In this document: piece after piece, positions 11,809 through 24,615 of the stretch
Position numbering within the stretch: position 1 is the first letter of the stretch
How the letters are laid out: every line of letters starts with the position of its first letter
Source of the DNA: Siphonodentalium dalli
Taxonomy: Eukaryota; Mollusca; Scaphopoda; Gadilida; Siphonodentaliidae
NCBI GenBank assembly: GCA_032622095.1
Contig: CP136069.1
Location: 87,008,958-87,072,957, forward strand
Length of the DNA stretch: 64,000 nucleotides
Direction: 5' to 3'
The notes under the pieces: generated by a model
Told to the model about the DNA's origin: nothing
What the model saw: only the letters and a program-made list of their open reading frames with translations
Databases searched by the model: none
Translations under genes and position numbers: made by a program

Positions 11809-12433
11809 CCTTCGTGCCGGTCGTCTGTCTGTCGGAGGGAGTCACGACTGACCGGAAGCTCAGCTTTACGGGCTGCCGGTCAACCGCTCTCTTCGGGTCT
11901 CTGGGCGGTGGGATCCCGAGCACGATGGCCGTATTGAAACACGTACCAAGGAGTGTCGCTAATCGCTAACCCGAAGGCGCAATGAAAGTGAAGGCCGCTC
12001 TCGGAGCGCTAGCCGAGGTGGGATCCGCGTCTGCTTCGCAAGCTTCTTGGCGTACCACCGGTCACCCGCCGGTGTCGATCTCCTCGTTTTGGTGGGGCAG
12101 ACGAGGCCGAACAAGAGCGAGCACGTTTGGACCCGAAAGATGAAGATGAACTATGCGTGAGTAGGACGAAGCCAGAGGAAACTCTGGTGGAAGTCCGCAG
12201 CGATTCTGACGGGCAAATCGATCGTCAAACTTGGGTATAGGGGCGAAAGACTAATCGAACCGTTTAGTAGCTTTTTCCACCGAGGTTTCCCTCAGGATAG
12301 CTGCATGGCGCTCATACACGCAAGCATGATTATTCAGTAAAGCGAATGATTAGAGGCATTTGGGACGGAACGTCCTAAACCTATTCTCAAACTTTAAATG
12401 GGTAAGAAGCCCGCCTCGCTCGAATCTTGAAGG
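11809..12433 (+). pseudogene. 28S rRNA fragment, copy 4
   Basis: Same segment and limits as copies 2 and 3, with very few private changes. It is non-functional. Confidence 0.9.
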
Positions 12434-12561
12434 TCTTTATGTGTGAAATTTATTTCAGTAACAGTGTGTTTCCAATTGGACCTAACTTCATAGCTTTGAA
12501 TATATAAAATAGTTCTGAAAGTTGAAATGTCCCCAGTTAAAGACACTTATGTCTTTATGTA

Positions 12562-13924
12562 TAGAAGAGACATTATCATGGGATTAATATAGAAGAGACA
12601 TTATCATGGGATTTGCATGTGGACACAATTCTAAAAATACTCTCTAGAAATTTAGGTGTCTTGAGAAAGGTCAGTGAATTTATACCCAGGGAAACTGTGA
12701 AGACCCTCTATTCCGTACTCATTATTCCACATCTTACTTATTGTAATGCCATTTGGTGCTCAACAACAAAAAAAACCTTAAAAAGATTGAGAACTTACAG
12801 GATAGATCTATTAGAACTCTGTCTTATAACAAAAGAAGCATACACGAAATTTGCAAGAACAATAATTTGCTACTGCTGTAGGACATTGGGAACATGCAAT
12901 TAGTTAAAATTTTACATGAATTCCACAAAAAGAAACTTCCAAAATCATTATCTGCCCTATTCACCAATATAGATGAAATTCGTAACCACAATACAAGGTT
13001 CAAAGCAGAAGGAAACCTGTATTGTAAATACAAAATAACTACAAAAGCTAAGAAGCGATATCTACTAGAGCAAGGTGTCTCTGGAATCAACTGCCATGTG
13101 ACTGTAAACTACGAATAGAAACTGACGAAACATATCCAAAATATCTTTAAAAGTTTTTCATTGACAAATATTTATCTGAAGCCTGATACTTCTTTCATAA
13201 ATGATCCATATTACCACAAGACTGATTTCCAGCAGTGAATAGATACTTGAACAGAGAGTGAAACTTTTATTCTTTCATGCTATCATTTTTTTAATGCATG
13301 CTTCAATCTACCCTCTCTAGCCAGGTGTCTCCACTGATGAAACTCAATTTTGATAATTTGTATTATTTAACTTAACATGAATTAATTTAAAGCTGAAAGT
13401 TGAATGAAAACCAATCAAATATTATCTCCCAATTCTCCATGTAAACATTACAAACTATTAACACACATCACAAAAGCACCTTTTTCCTACCAAATATTGA
13501 TTGACAGTAGACTAAGATTGATAACACAGATTTCACTGACATGCCCACACGGTCCATGTTGGCTGGCAAAGACCAGTGTGGATAATGGGTCCATGTTGGT
13601 AAAACAGGTCACAGCAAGAGCCATGAAAGTAAATCAATATTTTACTCCATTGAAACAAGTGAGAAATGACTATATATTATGTTGACTCCCCCTTCCCACT
13701 CCACTCCTGCCCCCACCCCAATATCCCCCATCCAGTCCCTTGCATTCATCTCAACTGCACCTCTCTTGTACATAAGCACTGCACCTCATGATATACGTTG
13801 ATAAAATGTTATCTGACCATATTACCATAAAGGGCCGTGCCTCGAAAAGTTGTACTTTTGCAGGGTCCTGTTTTCACATTATTATTATTATGAAATTTGA
13901 TATCAAATAAACTCTAAACTCTAT
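12562..13924 (+). mobile_element. Truncated non-LTR 3' end, copy 3
   Basis: Same module. RT remnant frames are at 12613-12903 and 12894-13118, with a shared frameshift and an ATT tail near 13879. Confidence 0.85.
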
Positions 13925-14280
13925 TATGTGTGAAATCTATTTCATTAACAGTGTGTTTCCAATCGAGGACACACAAAACAGGTGCAAACACGACAACTGA
14001 GGACCTAACTTTATAGTATGTGAATATATAAAATAGTTCTGAAAGTTGGACCATTTTCAAGAACGGTAAAGATTTTGACCGATTTGACGGCATGGGTGGG
14101 TGGCCCGCCCCTAATACCACCTAGAAACACACCGACCCCCCCCACCCATCCCACGGGAGGGATGCCATCCCGAGGGGGTGAAACTGGGGTAGGAACCATT
14201 TTCGAGAACGGTAAGGATTTCGCACGATTTGACGGCATGGGTGGGTGGCCCGCCCCAAATACTACCTAGAAACACCCCGA
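13925..14280 (+). repeat. Satellite B (1 unit) then satellite C
   Basis: One B unit and about two C units before the fixed C/28S junction. Confidence 0.85.
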
Positions 14281-14906
14281 CCTTCGTGCCGGTCGTCTGT
14301 CTGTCGGAGGGAGTCACGACTGACCGGAAGCTCAGCTTTGCGGGCTGCCGGTCAACCGCTCTCTTCGGGTCTCTGGGCGGTGGGATCCCGAGCACGATGG
14401 CCGTATTGAAACACGTACCAAGGAGTGTCGCTAATCGCTAACCCGAAGGCGCAATGAAAGTGAAGGCCGCTCTCGGAGCGCTAGCCGAGGTGGGATCCGC
14501 GTCTGCTTCGCAAGCTTCTTGGCGTACCACCGGTCACCCGCCGGTGTCGATCTCCTCGTTTTGGTGGGGCAGACGAGGCCGAACAAGAGCGAGCACGTTT
14601 GGACCCGAAAGATGAAGATGAACTATGCGTGAGTAGGACGAAGCCAGAGGAAACTCTGGTGGAAGTCCGCAGCGATTCTGACGGGCAAATCGATCGTCAA
14701 ACTTGGGTATAGGGGCGAAAGACTAATCGAACCGTTTAGTAGCTTTTTCCACCGAGGTTTCCCTCAGGATAGCTGCATGGCGCTCATACACGCAAGCATG
14801 ATTATTCAGTAAAGCGAATGATTAGAGGCATTTGGGACGGAACGTCCTAAACCTATTCTCAAACTTTAAATGGGTAAGAAGCCCGCCTCGCTCGAATCTT
14901 GAAGGT
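14281..14906 (+). pseudogene. 28S rRNA fragment, copy 5
   Basis: Same segment and limits as copies 2-4. It is non-functional. Confidence 0.9.
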
Positions 14907-15032
14907 CTTTATGTGTGAAATTTATTTCAGTAACAGTGTGTTTCCAATTGGACCTAACTTCATAGCTTTGAATATATAAAATAGTTCTGAAAGTTGAAAT
15001 GTCCCCAGTTAAAGACACTTATGTCTTTATGT

Positions 15033-16397
15033 ATAGAAGAGACATTATCATGGGATTAATATAGAAGAGACATTATCATGGGATTTGCATGTGGACACAA
15101 TTCTAAAAATACTCTCTAGAAATTTAGGTGTCTTGAGAAAGGTCAGTGAATTTATACCCAGGGAAACTGTGAAGACCCTCTATTCCGTACTCATTATTCC
15201 ACATCTTACTTATTGTAATGCCATTTGGTGCTCAACAACAAAAAAAACCTTAAAAAGATTGAGAACTTACAGGATAGATCTATTAGAACTCTGTCTTATA
15301 ACAAAAGAAGCATACACGAAATTTGCAAGAACAATAATTTGCTACTGCTGTAGGACATTGGGAACATGCAATTAGTTAAAATTTTACATGAATTCCACAA
15401 AAAGAAACTTCCAAAATCATTATCTGCCCTATTCACCAATATAGATGAAATTCGTAACCACAATACAAGGTTCAAAGCAGAAGGAAACCTGTATTGTAAA
15501 TACAAAATAACTACAAAAGCTAAGAAGCGATATCTACTAGAGCAAGGTGTCTCTGGAATCAACTGCCATGTGACTGTAAACTACGAATAGAAACTGACGA
15601 AACATATCCAAAATATCTTTAAAAGTTTTTCATTGACAAATATTTATCTGAAGCCTGATACTTCTTTCATAAATGATCCATATTACCACAAGACTGATTT
15701 CCAGCAGTGAATAGATACTTGAACAGAGAGGGAAACTTTTATTCTTTCATGCTATCATTTTTTTAATGCATGCTTCAATCTACCCTCTCTAGCCAGGTGT
15801 CTCCACTGATGAAACTCAATTTTGATAATTTGTATTATTTAACTTAACATGAATTAATTTAAAGCTGAAAGTTGAATGAAAACCAATCAAATATTATCTC
15901 CCAATTCTCCATGTAAACATTACAAACTATTAACACACATCACAAAAGCACCTTTTTCCTACCAAATATTGATTGACAGTAGACTAAGATTGATAACACA
16001 GATTTCACTGACATGCCCACACGGTCCATGTTGGCTGGCAAAGACCAGTGTGGATAATGGGTCCATGTTGGTAAAACAGGTCACAGCAAGAGCCATGAAA
16101 GTAAATCAATATTTTACTCCATTGAAACAAGTGAGAAATGACTATATATTATGTTGACTCCCCCTTCCCACCCCACTCCTGCCCCCACCCCAATATCCCC
16201 CATCCAGTCCCTTGCATTCATCTCAACTGCACCTCTCTTGTACATAAGCACTGCACCTCATGATATACGTTGATAAAATGTTATCTGAACATATTACCAT
16301 AAAGGGCCGTGCCTCGAAAAGTTGTACTTTTGCAGGGTCCTGTTTTCACATTATTATTATTATGAAATTTGATATAAAATAAACTCTAAACTCTATT
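15033..16397 (+). mobile_element. Truncated non-LTR 3' end, copy 4
   Basis: Same module. RT remnant frames are at 15085-15375 and 15366-15590. Confidence 0.85.
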
Positions 16398-16910
16398 ATG
16401 TGTGAAATCTATTTCATTAACAGTGTGTTTCCAATTGAGGACACACACACAACAGGTGCAAACACGACAACTGGTGACCTAACTTTATAGTATTTGAATA
16501 TATAAAATAGTTCTGAAAGTTGAAATGTCCCCAATTAAAGACACTTCTGTCTTTATGTGTGAAATCTATTTCAATAACAGTGTGTTTCCAATCGAGGACA
16601 CACAAAACAGGTGCAAACACGACAACTGAGGACCTAACTTTATAGTATGTGAATATATAAAATAGTTCTGAAAGTTGGACCATTTTCAAGAACGGTAAAG
16701 ATTTTGACCGATTTGACGGCATGGGTGGGTGGCCCGCCCCTAATACCACCTAGAAACACACAGACCCCCCCCCACCCATCCCACGGGAGGGATGCCATCC
16801 CGAGGGGGTGAAACTGGGGTAGGAACCATTTTCGAGAACGGTAAGGATTTCGCACGATTTGACGGCATGGGTGGGTGGCCCGCCCCAAATACTACCTAGA
16901 AACACCCCGA
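16398..16910 (+). repeat. Satellite B (2 units) then satellite C
   Basis: Two B units (about 157 bp apart) and C units up to the fixed junction, matching the arrangement at 8821-9330. Confidence 0.85.
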
Positions 16911-17533
16911 CCTTCGTGCCGGTCGTCTTCTGTCGGAGGGAGTCACGACTGACCGGAAGCTCAGCTTTGCGGGCTGCCGGTCAACCGCTCTCTTCGGGTC
17001 TCTGGGCGGTGGGATCCCGAGCACGATGGCCGTATTGAAACACGTACCAAGGAGTGTTGCTAATCGCTAACCCGAAGGCGCAATGAAAGTGAAGGCCGCT
17101 CTCGGAGCGCTAGCCGAGGTGGGATCCGCGTCTGCTTCGCAAGCTTCTTGGCGTACCACCGGTCACCCGCCGGTGTCGATCTCCTCGTTTTGGTGGGGCA
17201 GGCGAGGCCGAACAAGAGCGAGCACGTTTGGACCCGAAAGATGAAGATGAACTATGCGTGAGTAGGACGAAGCCAGGGAAACTCTGGTGGAAGTCCGCAG
17301 CGATTCTGACGGGCAAATCGATCGTCAAACTTGGGTATAGGGGCGAAAGACTAATCGAACCGTTTAGTAGCTTTTTCCACCGAAGTTTCCCTCAGGATAG
17401 CTGCATGGCGCTCATACACGCAAGCATGATTATTCAGTAAAGCGAATGATTAGAGGCATTTGGGACGGAACGTCCTAAACCTATTCTCAAACTTTAAATG
17501 GGTAAGAAGCCCGCCTCGATCGAATCTTGAAGG
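16911..17533 (+). pseudogene. 28S rRNA fragment, copy 6
   Basis: Same segment with small deletions (near 16926 and 17275). It is non-functional. Confidence 0.9.
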
Positions 17534-17659
17534 TCTTTATGTGTGAAATTTATTTCAGTAACAGTGTTTCCAATTGGACCTAACTTCATAGCTTTGAATA
17601 TATAAAATAGTTCTGAAAGTTGAAATGTCCCCAGTTAAAGACACTTATGTCTTTATGTA

Positions 17660-19022
17660 TAGAAGAGACATTATCATGGGATTAATATAGAAGAGACATT
17701 ATCATGGGATTTGCATGTGGACACAATTCTAAAAATACTCTCTAGAAATTTAGGTGTCTTGAGAAAGGTCAGTGAATTTATACCCAGGGAAACTGTGAAG
17801 ACCCTCTATTCCGTACTCATTATTCCACATCTTACTTATTGTAATGCCATTTGGTGCTCAACAACAAAAAAAACCTTAAAAAGATTGAGAACTTACAGGA
17901 TAGATCTATTAGAACTCTGTCTTATAACAAAAGAAGCATACACGAAATTTGCAAGAACAATAATTTGCTACTGCTGTAGGACATTGGGAACATGCAATTA
18001 GTTAAAATTTTACATGAATTCCACAAAAAGAAACTTCCAAAATCATTATCTGCCCTATTCACCAATATAGATGAAATTCGTAACCACAATACAAGGTTCA
18101 AAGCAGAAGGAAACCTGTATTGTAAATACAAAATAACTACAAAAGCTAAGAAGCGATATCTACTAGAGCAAGGTGTCTCTGGAATCAACTGCCATGTGAC
18201 TGTAAACTACGAATAGAAACTGACGAAACATATCCAAAATATCTTTAAAAGTTTTTCATTGACAAATATTTATCTGAAGCCTGATACTTCTTTCATAAAT
18301 GATCCATATTACCACAAGACTGATTTCCAGCAGTGAATAGATACTTGAACAGAGAGGGAAACTTTTATTCTTTCATGCTATCATTTTTTTAATGCATGCT
18401 TCAATCTACCCTCTCTAGCCAGGTGTCTCCACTGATGAAACTCAATTTTGATAATTTGTATTATTTAACTTAACATGAATTAATTTAAAGCTGAAAGTTG
18501 AATGAAAACCAATCAAATATTATCTCCCAATTCTCCATGTAAACATTACAAACTATTAACACACATCACAAAAGCACCTTTTTCCTACCAAATATTGATT
18601 GACAGTAGACTAAGATTGATAACACAGATTTCACTGACATGCCCCCACGGTCCATGTTGGCTGGCAAAGACCAGTGTGGATAATGGGTCCATGCTGGTAA
18701 AACAGGCCACAACAAGAGCCATGAAAGTAAATCAATATTTTACTCCATTGAAACAAGTGAGAAATGACTATATATTATGTTGACTCCCCCTTCCCACCCA
18801 CCCCTGCCCCCACCCCCATATCCCCCATCCAGTCCCTTGCATTCATCTCAACTGCACCTCTCTTGTACATAAGCACTGCACCTCATGATATGCGTTGATA
18901 AAATGTTATCTGAACATATTACCATAAAGGGCCGTGCCTCGAAAAGTTGTACTTTTGCAGGGTCCTGTTTTCACATTATTATTATTATGAAATTTGATAT
19001 AAAATAAACTCTAAACTCTATT
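17660..19022 (+). mobile_element. Truncated non-LTR 3' end, copy 5
   Basis: Same module. RT remnant frames are at 17711-18001 and 17992-18216. This is the last copy; the following 28S copy 7 is not followed by a non-LTR module. Confidence 0.85.
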
Positions 19023-19806
19023 ATGTGTGAAATCTATTTCATTAACAGTGTGTTTCCAATTGAGGACACACACAACAGGTGCAAACACGACAACTGGGGA
19101 CCTAACTTTATAGTATTTGAATATATAAAATAGTTCTGAAAGTTGAAATGTCCCCAATTAAAGACACTTCTGTCTTTATGTGTGAAATCTATTTCAATAA
19201 CAGTGTGTTTCCAATCGAGGACACACAAAACAGGTGCAAACACGACAACTGAGGACCTAACTTTATAGTATGTGAATATATAAAATAGTTCTGAAAGTTG
19301 GACCATTTTCAAGAACGGTAAAGATTTTGACCGATTTGACGGCATGGGTGGGTGGCCCGCCCCTAATACCACCTAGAAACACACCGACCCCCCCCCCACC
19401 CATCCCACGGGAGGGATGCCATCCCGAGGGGGTGAAACTGGGGTAGGAACCATTTTCGAGAACGGTAAGGATTTCGCACGATTTGACGGCATGGGTGGTG
19501 GCCCGCCCCTAATACCATCTCGAAACACACCGACCCCCACCCATCACCCCGGGGGGGGGGGTGAAAATTGGTTATGGACCATTTTCGAGAACGGTAAGGA
19601 TTTCGACCGATTTGCTGGCATGGGTGGGTGGCCCGCCCCAAATACCACCTAGAAACACACCGACACCCTACCCATCACCCCCGGGGGCTGCCACCCTGAT
19701 GGGGTGAAAATGGGGTATGGACAATTTTCGAGAACAGTAAGGATTTCGACCGATTTGACGGCATGGGTGGGTGGCCCGCCCCAAATACTACCTAGAAACA
19801 CCCCGA
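19023..19806 (+). repeat. Satellite B (2 units) then expanded satellite C (about 4 units)
   Basis: Two B units followed by about four C units (starts near 19303, 19449, 19577 and 19719), more than the two seen in the earlier array units. This explains the longest spacing in the 28S series. Confidence 0.85.
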
Positions 19807-20432
19807 CCTTCGTGCCGGTCGTCTGTCTGCCGGAAGGAGTCACGACTGACCGGAAGCTCAGCTTTGCGGGCTGCCGGTCAACCGCTCTCTTCGGGTCTCT
19901 GGGCGGTGGGATCCCTAGCACGATGGCCGTATTGAAACACGTACCAACGAGTGTCGCTAATCGCTAACCCGAAGTCGCAATGAAAGTGAAGGCCACTCTC
20001 GGAGCGCTAGCCGAGGTGGGATATGCGTCTGCTTCGCAAGCTTCGTGGCGCACCACCGGTCACCCGCCGGTGTCGATCTCCTCGTTTTGGCGGGGCAGGC
20101 GAGGCCGAGCAAGAGCGAGCACGTTGGGACCCGAAAGATGAAATTGAACTATGCGTGAGTAGGACGAAGCCAGAGGAAACTCTGGTGGAAGTCCGCAGCG
20201 ATTCTGACGGGCAAATCGATCGTCAAACTTGGGTACAGGGGCGAAAGACTAATCGAACCGTTTAGTAGCTTGTTCCACCGAAGTTTCCCTCAGGATAGCT
20301 GCATGGCGCTCATACACGCAAGCATGATTATCAAGTAAAGCGAATGATTAGAGGCATTTGGGACGGAACGTCCTAAACCTATTCTCAAACTTTAAATGGG
20401 TAAGAAGCCCGCCTCGCTCGAATCTTGAAGGT
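19806..20432 (+). pseudogene. 28S rRNA fragment, copy 7
   Basis: Same segment, but with private changes that partly resemble copy 1 (for example GGATATGCG and TTGTTCCACCG). The two outermost copies may thus preserve an older version than the homogenised inner ones. Confidence 0.88.
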
Positions 20433-20960
20433 CCTGTCTTTATGTGTGAAATTTATTTCAGTAACAGTGTGTTTCCAATTGGACCTAAATTCATAGCTTT
20501 GAATATATAAAATAGTTATGAAAGTTGAAATGTCCCCAGATAAAGACACTTATGTCTTTATGTGTGAAATCTATTTCATTAACAGTGTGTTTCCAATTGA
20601 GGACACACACATCAGGTGCAAACACGACAACTGGTGACCTAACTTTATAGTATTTGAATATATAAAATAGTTCTGAAAGTTGAAATGTCCCCAGTTAAAG
20701 ACACTTCTGTCTTTATGTGTGAAATCTATTTCATTAACAGTGTTTCCAATTGAGGACACACACATCAGGTGCAAACACGACAACTGGGGACCTAACTTTA
20801 TAGTATTTGAATATATAATATAGTTCTGAAAGTTGAAATGTCCCCAGTTAAAGACACTTCTGTCTGTATGTGTGAAATCTATTTCCGTAACAGTGTGTTT
20901 CTAATCGGGGACACACACAACATGTGCAAACATGACAACTGGGGACCTAACTTTATATCT
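20433..20960 (+). repeat. Satellite B, about 4 tandem units
   Basis: Units begin with the TATGTGTGAAAT block at about 20440, 20559, 20715 and 20868. Each carries GGGGACCT/GTGACCT and ATGTCCCCAG elements. Confidence 0.85.
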
Positions 20961-20964
20961 TTTT

Positions 20965-21290
20965 ATCTTAACTGTAGCATCTGGCACTGTCGAAATTGGA
21001 TGAAAACATGTTATTATATCCATCAGTCTGCGGAATGTATGTCAGGTTTACGGGTCAGAGTAATTGTTAGGTGTATGCCTGCTGTTTTGGGATATTTGAT
21101 ACCAGCTCTCTCATCATAGTTATGGCTTATGCATGCATGAAAGCCGGGGTCCCCACATATTTTCGACTGTGCACATCGGTTTAATTTGATGTATGGTTTT
21201 AATTAGACTGTTGTTTAGTGTATATTTTGTGGTTATTCCCAGATGCAAATTACCCAATTTTGAAGGAAATTCCGTATAATTAGAATAGTT
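20965..21290 (+). repeat. Repeat E, copy 2
   Basis: Nearly the same sequence as 4647-5005, with a small deletion around the ATGCATGCAT step. Confidence 0.85.
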
Positions 21291-21690
21291 AGTTCTTTTC
21301 AAGAACGGTAAAGATTTTGACCGATTTGGCGGATTGGGTGGGTGGCCCGCCCCTAATGCCACATAGAAACACACCTACCCCCCCCCCCCCCCCCCACCCA
21401 TCACCCCGGGAGGTGCCACCCCGAGGGGGTGAAAATGGGGTATGAACCATTTTCGAGAACGGTAAGGATTTCGACCGATTTGACGGCATGGGTGGGTGGC
21501 CCGGCCCAAATACTACCAAAACACCCCGACTCCCCATCCATTACCTCCGGGGGTGCCACCCCGACGGTGTGAAAATGGGGTATGGACCATTTTCGAGAAC
21601 GGTAAGGATTTCGACCGATTTGACGGCATGGGTGGGTGGCCCGCCCCTAATACCACATACAAACACCCGGACCCCCCAACCATCACCCCC
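21291..21690 (+). repeat. Satellite C, about 3 units
   Basis: C units start near 21294, 21447 and 21586, with a long C tract at about 21379-21396. Confidence 0.85.
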
Positions 21691-24010
21691 GGTTTAGTGG
21701 CACTATATGCATGTGTGTCATGGAAACCCACTCAAGCGCGAACAGGGGTCGGATCACACAGAAGTGTCGCTATTAACCCTCAAAAACCCTTAGACTGTTG
21801 TTTAGTGTATATTTTGTGGTTATTCCCAGATGCAAATTACCCAATTTTGAAGGAAATTCCGTATAATTAGAATAGTTAGTTCTTTTCAAGAACGGTAAAG
21901 ATTTTGACCGATTTGGCGGCATGGGTGGGTGGCCCGCCCCAAATACCATCTAGAAACACCTCGACCCCCTACCCATCACCCCCCCCCCCCCCCCGGGGGC
22001 TGCCATCCCAAGGGGTGAAAATGGGGTATGGACAATTTTCGAGAACGGTAAGGATTTCGACCGATTTGACGGCATGGGTAGGTGGCCCGCCCCAAATACT
22101 ACCTAGAAACACCCCGACCCACCACCCATCACCCCCGGGGTGTACCACCCCGATGGGGTGAAAATGGGGTATGGACCATTTTCGAGAACGGTAAGGATTT
22201 CGACCGATTTGACGGCATGGGTGGGTGGCCCGCCCCTAATACCACCTACAAACACCCGGACCCCCCACCCATCACCCCCGGTTTAGTGGCACTATATGCA
22301 TGTGTGTCATGGAAACCCACTCAAGGCGAACAGGGGTCGGATCACACAGAAGTGTCGCTATTAACCCTCAAAATGCCGGCATCGGCGAATATGTTCGCCG
22401 CGAATGAAGCTAACAGCCCGGACCGCCCCTGTTGCGTATTGGGGTGATTTTAGTGCCCATATTTGTGTGTGGGTGTCGTCGAAACCCATATACACACGGA
22501 GGGTGGTCACGGCCAAACAGAGGTACCAATATTAACCCATTGACTTGCCGGATTCAGCCAGAATTACAAATGTGTGCGCCCAATAAAAAAAAGCTTACAG
22601 CCCGGACACCCGTTTCGCCCTCGTACAGCTAATAACTCCTCACATATATGTTACGGAACTACCCTTGACTACATTCACGAAGGAACAAGAGCGAATCACC
22701 CATCAAAGCCGGGCAATTAAACCCCAAAATTCCGCTGTCGCCAAATAAGTTTACCGCTAACGAAACTAACAACCCGGACCAGCCCTGATCGCACCTATTG
22801 CGTCTAGGGGTATTCTAGTGGCCATATCTGTGTGTGGGTGTCGTCGAAACCCATATACACACAGATGGTGGTCACGGCCAAACAGAAGTATCGGTATTAA
22901 CCACTAAACTTGCCAGATTCAGCCAGAATTACAAATGTGTGCCCCCAATAAAAAAAAAACTCACAACCCGGACCCGTAATGCCCTCGTATTTAGCCAAGG
23001 CAGTGACCTTTCCATCCATGTATGCCTTGCCCACGTAAGTTATGCCGTTTTAATGTTATCGCTCTTTGGAATAAAACGCGCGCCTTAGCGGCATTCAATT
23101 TCGCTCCAAGACAAACTGCAACGAATTTCCCCCCATACAGCCGAAACAACTGTCAGTAAATTCCCGTCTCGTTATAGCACCGGCCTGGGGATATTTTTTT
23201 CGGCATGTGATTACGCTCGAGATAAATAATTGAACCAAATCTAGCCTAAACACGCTGATATGCTTTCATGGTTTGCATCGCGTTAAAGGAACTGGCAGGC
23301 GGCCAGCTCTCTGGTCGACAGCGGAACGTAGGAGATTTCGGAATTCATTCGTCATCTTTGGTGACAAGCATGCATATATGATTCGGAGTCCATCTTAACA
23401 TGGTGGGTCAACTCTAGAACGGACCTCAACCAAATGTGTTGTCAAGTTGATGTGGGGGGTGGGGGCTTATATGACCTTGACCCTAAACAACCTTGACCTC
23501 TGCTGAACGACATTTCACTTAAAGGGCCATGTTGCTATATATGTATTTTGGGACTTTTGCCGGAACTACCCTCGACCACACTCACGGAGAAACAAGGGCT
23601 AATCGCCAACGAAAGCCGGGCATTTAACCCCCAAAATGCCATCATCGCCGAATACGTTTACCACCAACGAAGCTAAAACCACCACCCTTGTGGTGTCTAG
23701 TGTTGATTTTAGAGGGCCTATCTGTGCGCGGGTGTCAATGAAACACACATACGCACGGAGGGTGGTCATTCTCAAACAGAAGTGCCGATATTAACCCTAC
23801 ACTTGTCAGATTCAGCCAGAATTATAAAATTGAGTCCCCAATAAAAAACACTCACAACCCGGACCCCCGTATCACCCTCGTATTTCAAATAACTCCTTAC
23901 ACGCAGCGTGAACTATTTATTGTTGGGGTCATGACGTGACACGAAAGCCCCTCATGGCGAATCGCGATAACTTAAGGACGAATCACACCACCAAGGGATG
24001 TAAGTACATA
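21691..24010 (+). repeat. Mixed repeats: family F, partial E, satellite C
   Basis: Family F (GTGTGTGGGTGTCGTCGAAA, then AGATTCAGCCAGAATTA, then CCCAATAAAAAA) recurs near 22466-22620, 22832-22980 and 23726-23880. The shared 5' block (GGTTTAGTGGCACTATATGC) appears at 21691 and 22279. A partial repeat E lies at about 21795-21884 and about 3 satellite C units at 21885-22275. No genes seen. Confidence 0.7.
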
Positions 24011-24520
24011 TGTACACCCTGCACCAAAACATTTCCACACGCAGATCAACTATTTATTTTGGGGTGAGTGGTATACAACCACGGAACAACCACTGGAGTG
24101 ATTCCATTTGTTTTTATTAAACAGGTTGTACAAAGATACTATTATAATCGTTCAGTTGTTATTAAAGTTTTGAATCTTTGCAGGTATGTAATGTTACATT
24201 CATGTCATATCGAGGACATGGACACGTCTCGTATTTTCTTACATAATAACTGGGGACATGATACATTTGGTCCGTATTTCAAACGATAAACGGGAAATCT
24301 GTGTATAATGACGCAATGGCGGTGGTAAACTCTGGTTCAACTGGTAACGCATTATTGGGGACTTTACCTAGAAATGAAAAATACATAGTCAGAAGCCTTT
24401 CCAATGACTCCTAGACGAATTTCAATACGTTTTTATGAATGGAAACAAACGGGGACGTCCCCATTTGATGTGCGTCCCCAGTATGAAGGTTACATACGGA
24501 CGATTGTCCCCGTTTGCCAC
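24011..24520. other. Right part of intron 4, GGGGAC-rich
   Basis: No gene. The GGGGAC/GTCCCC hexamer occurs at about 24251, 24356, 24451-24463 (as the palindrome GGGGACGTCCCC), 24474 and 24507. This mirrors the left edge of the intron. Confidence 0.5.
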
Positions 24521-24529
24521 CATTCACCA

Positions 24530-24532
24530 GAG

Positions 24533-24565
<33 letters not shown>

Positions 24566-24615
24566 ACACACACACACACACACACCCACACCCACGCACG
24601 TGCACACGCACGCGC
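24530..24615 (+). repeat. (CA)n microsatellite
   Basis: Long CA/CACACA tract with interruptions, ending about 35 bp before the polymerase splice acceptor at 24648. A shorter CA tract sits just inside the donor side (about 2768-2790). Confidence 0.95.

Noticed and set aside
7459-19022. Five separate retrotransposon insertions
   Set aside because: All copies share the same 5' truncation, frameshift and flanks, so they were amplified as part of a tandem unit.
3615-20432. Functional rRNA genes
   Set aside because: Only an isolated 18S piece and a roughly 630-bp 28S piece are present, with changes at conserved positions and no full-length gene or transcribed spacers.
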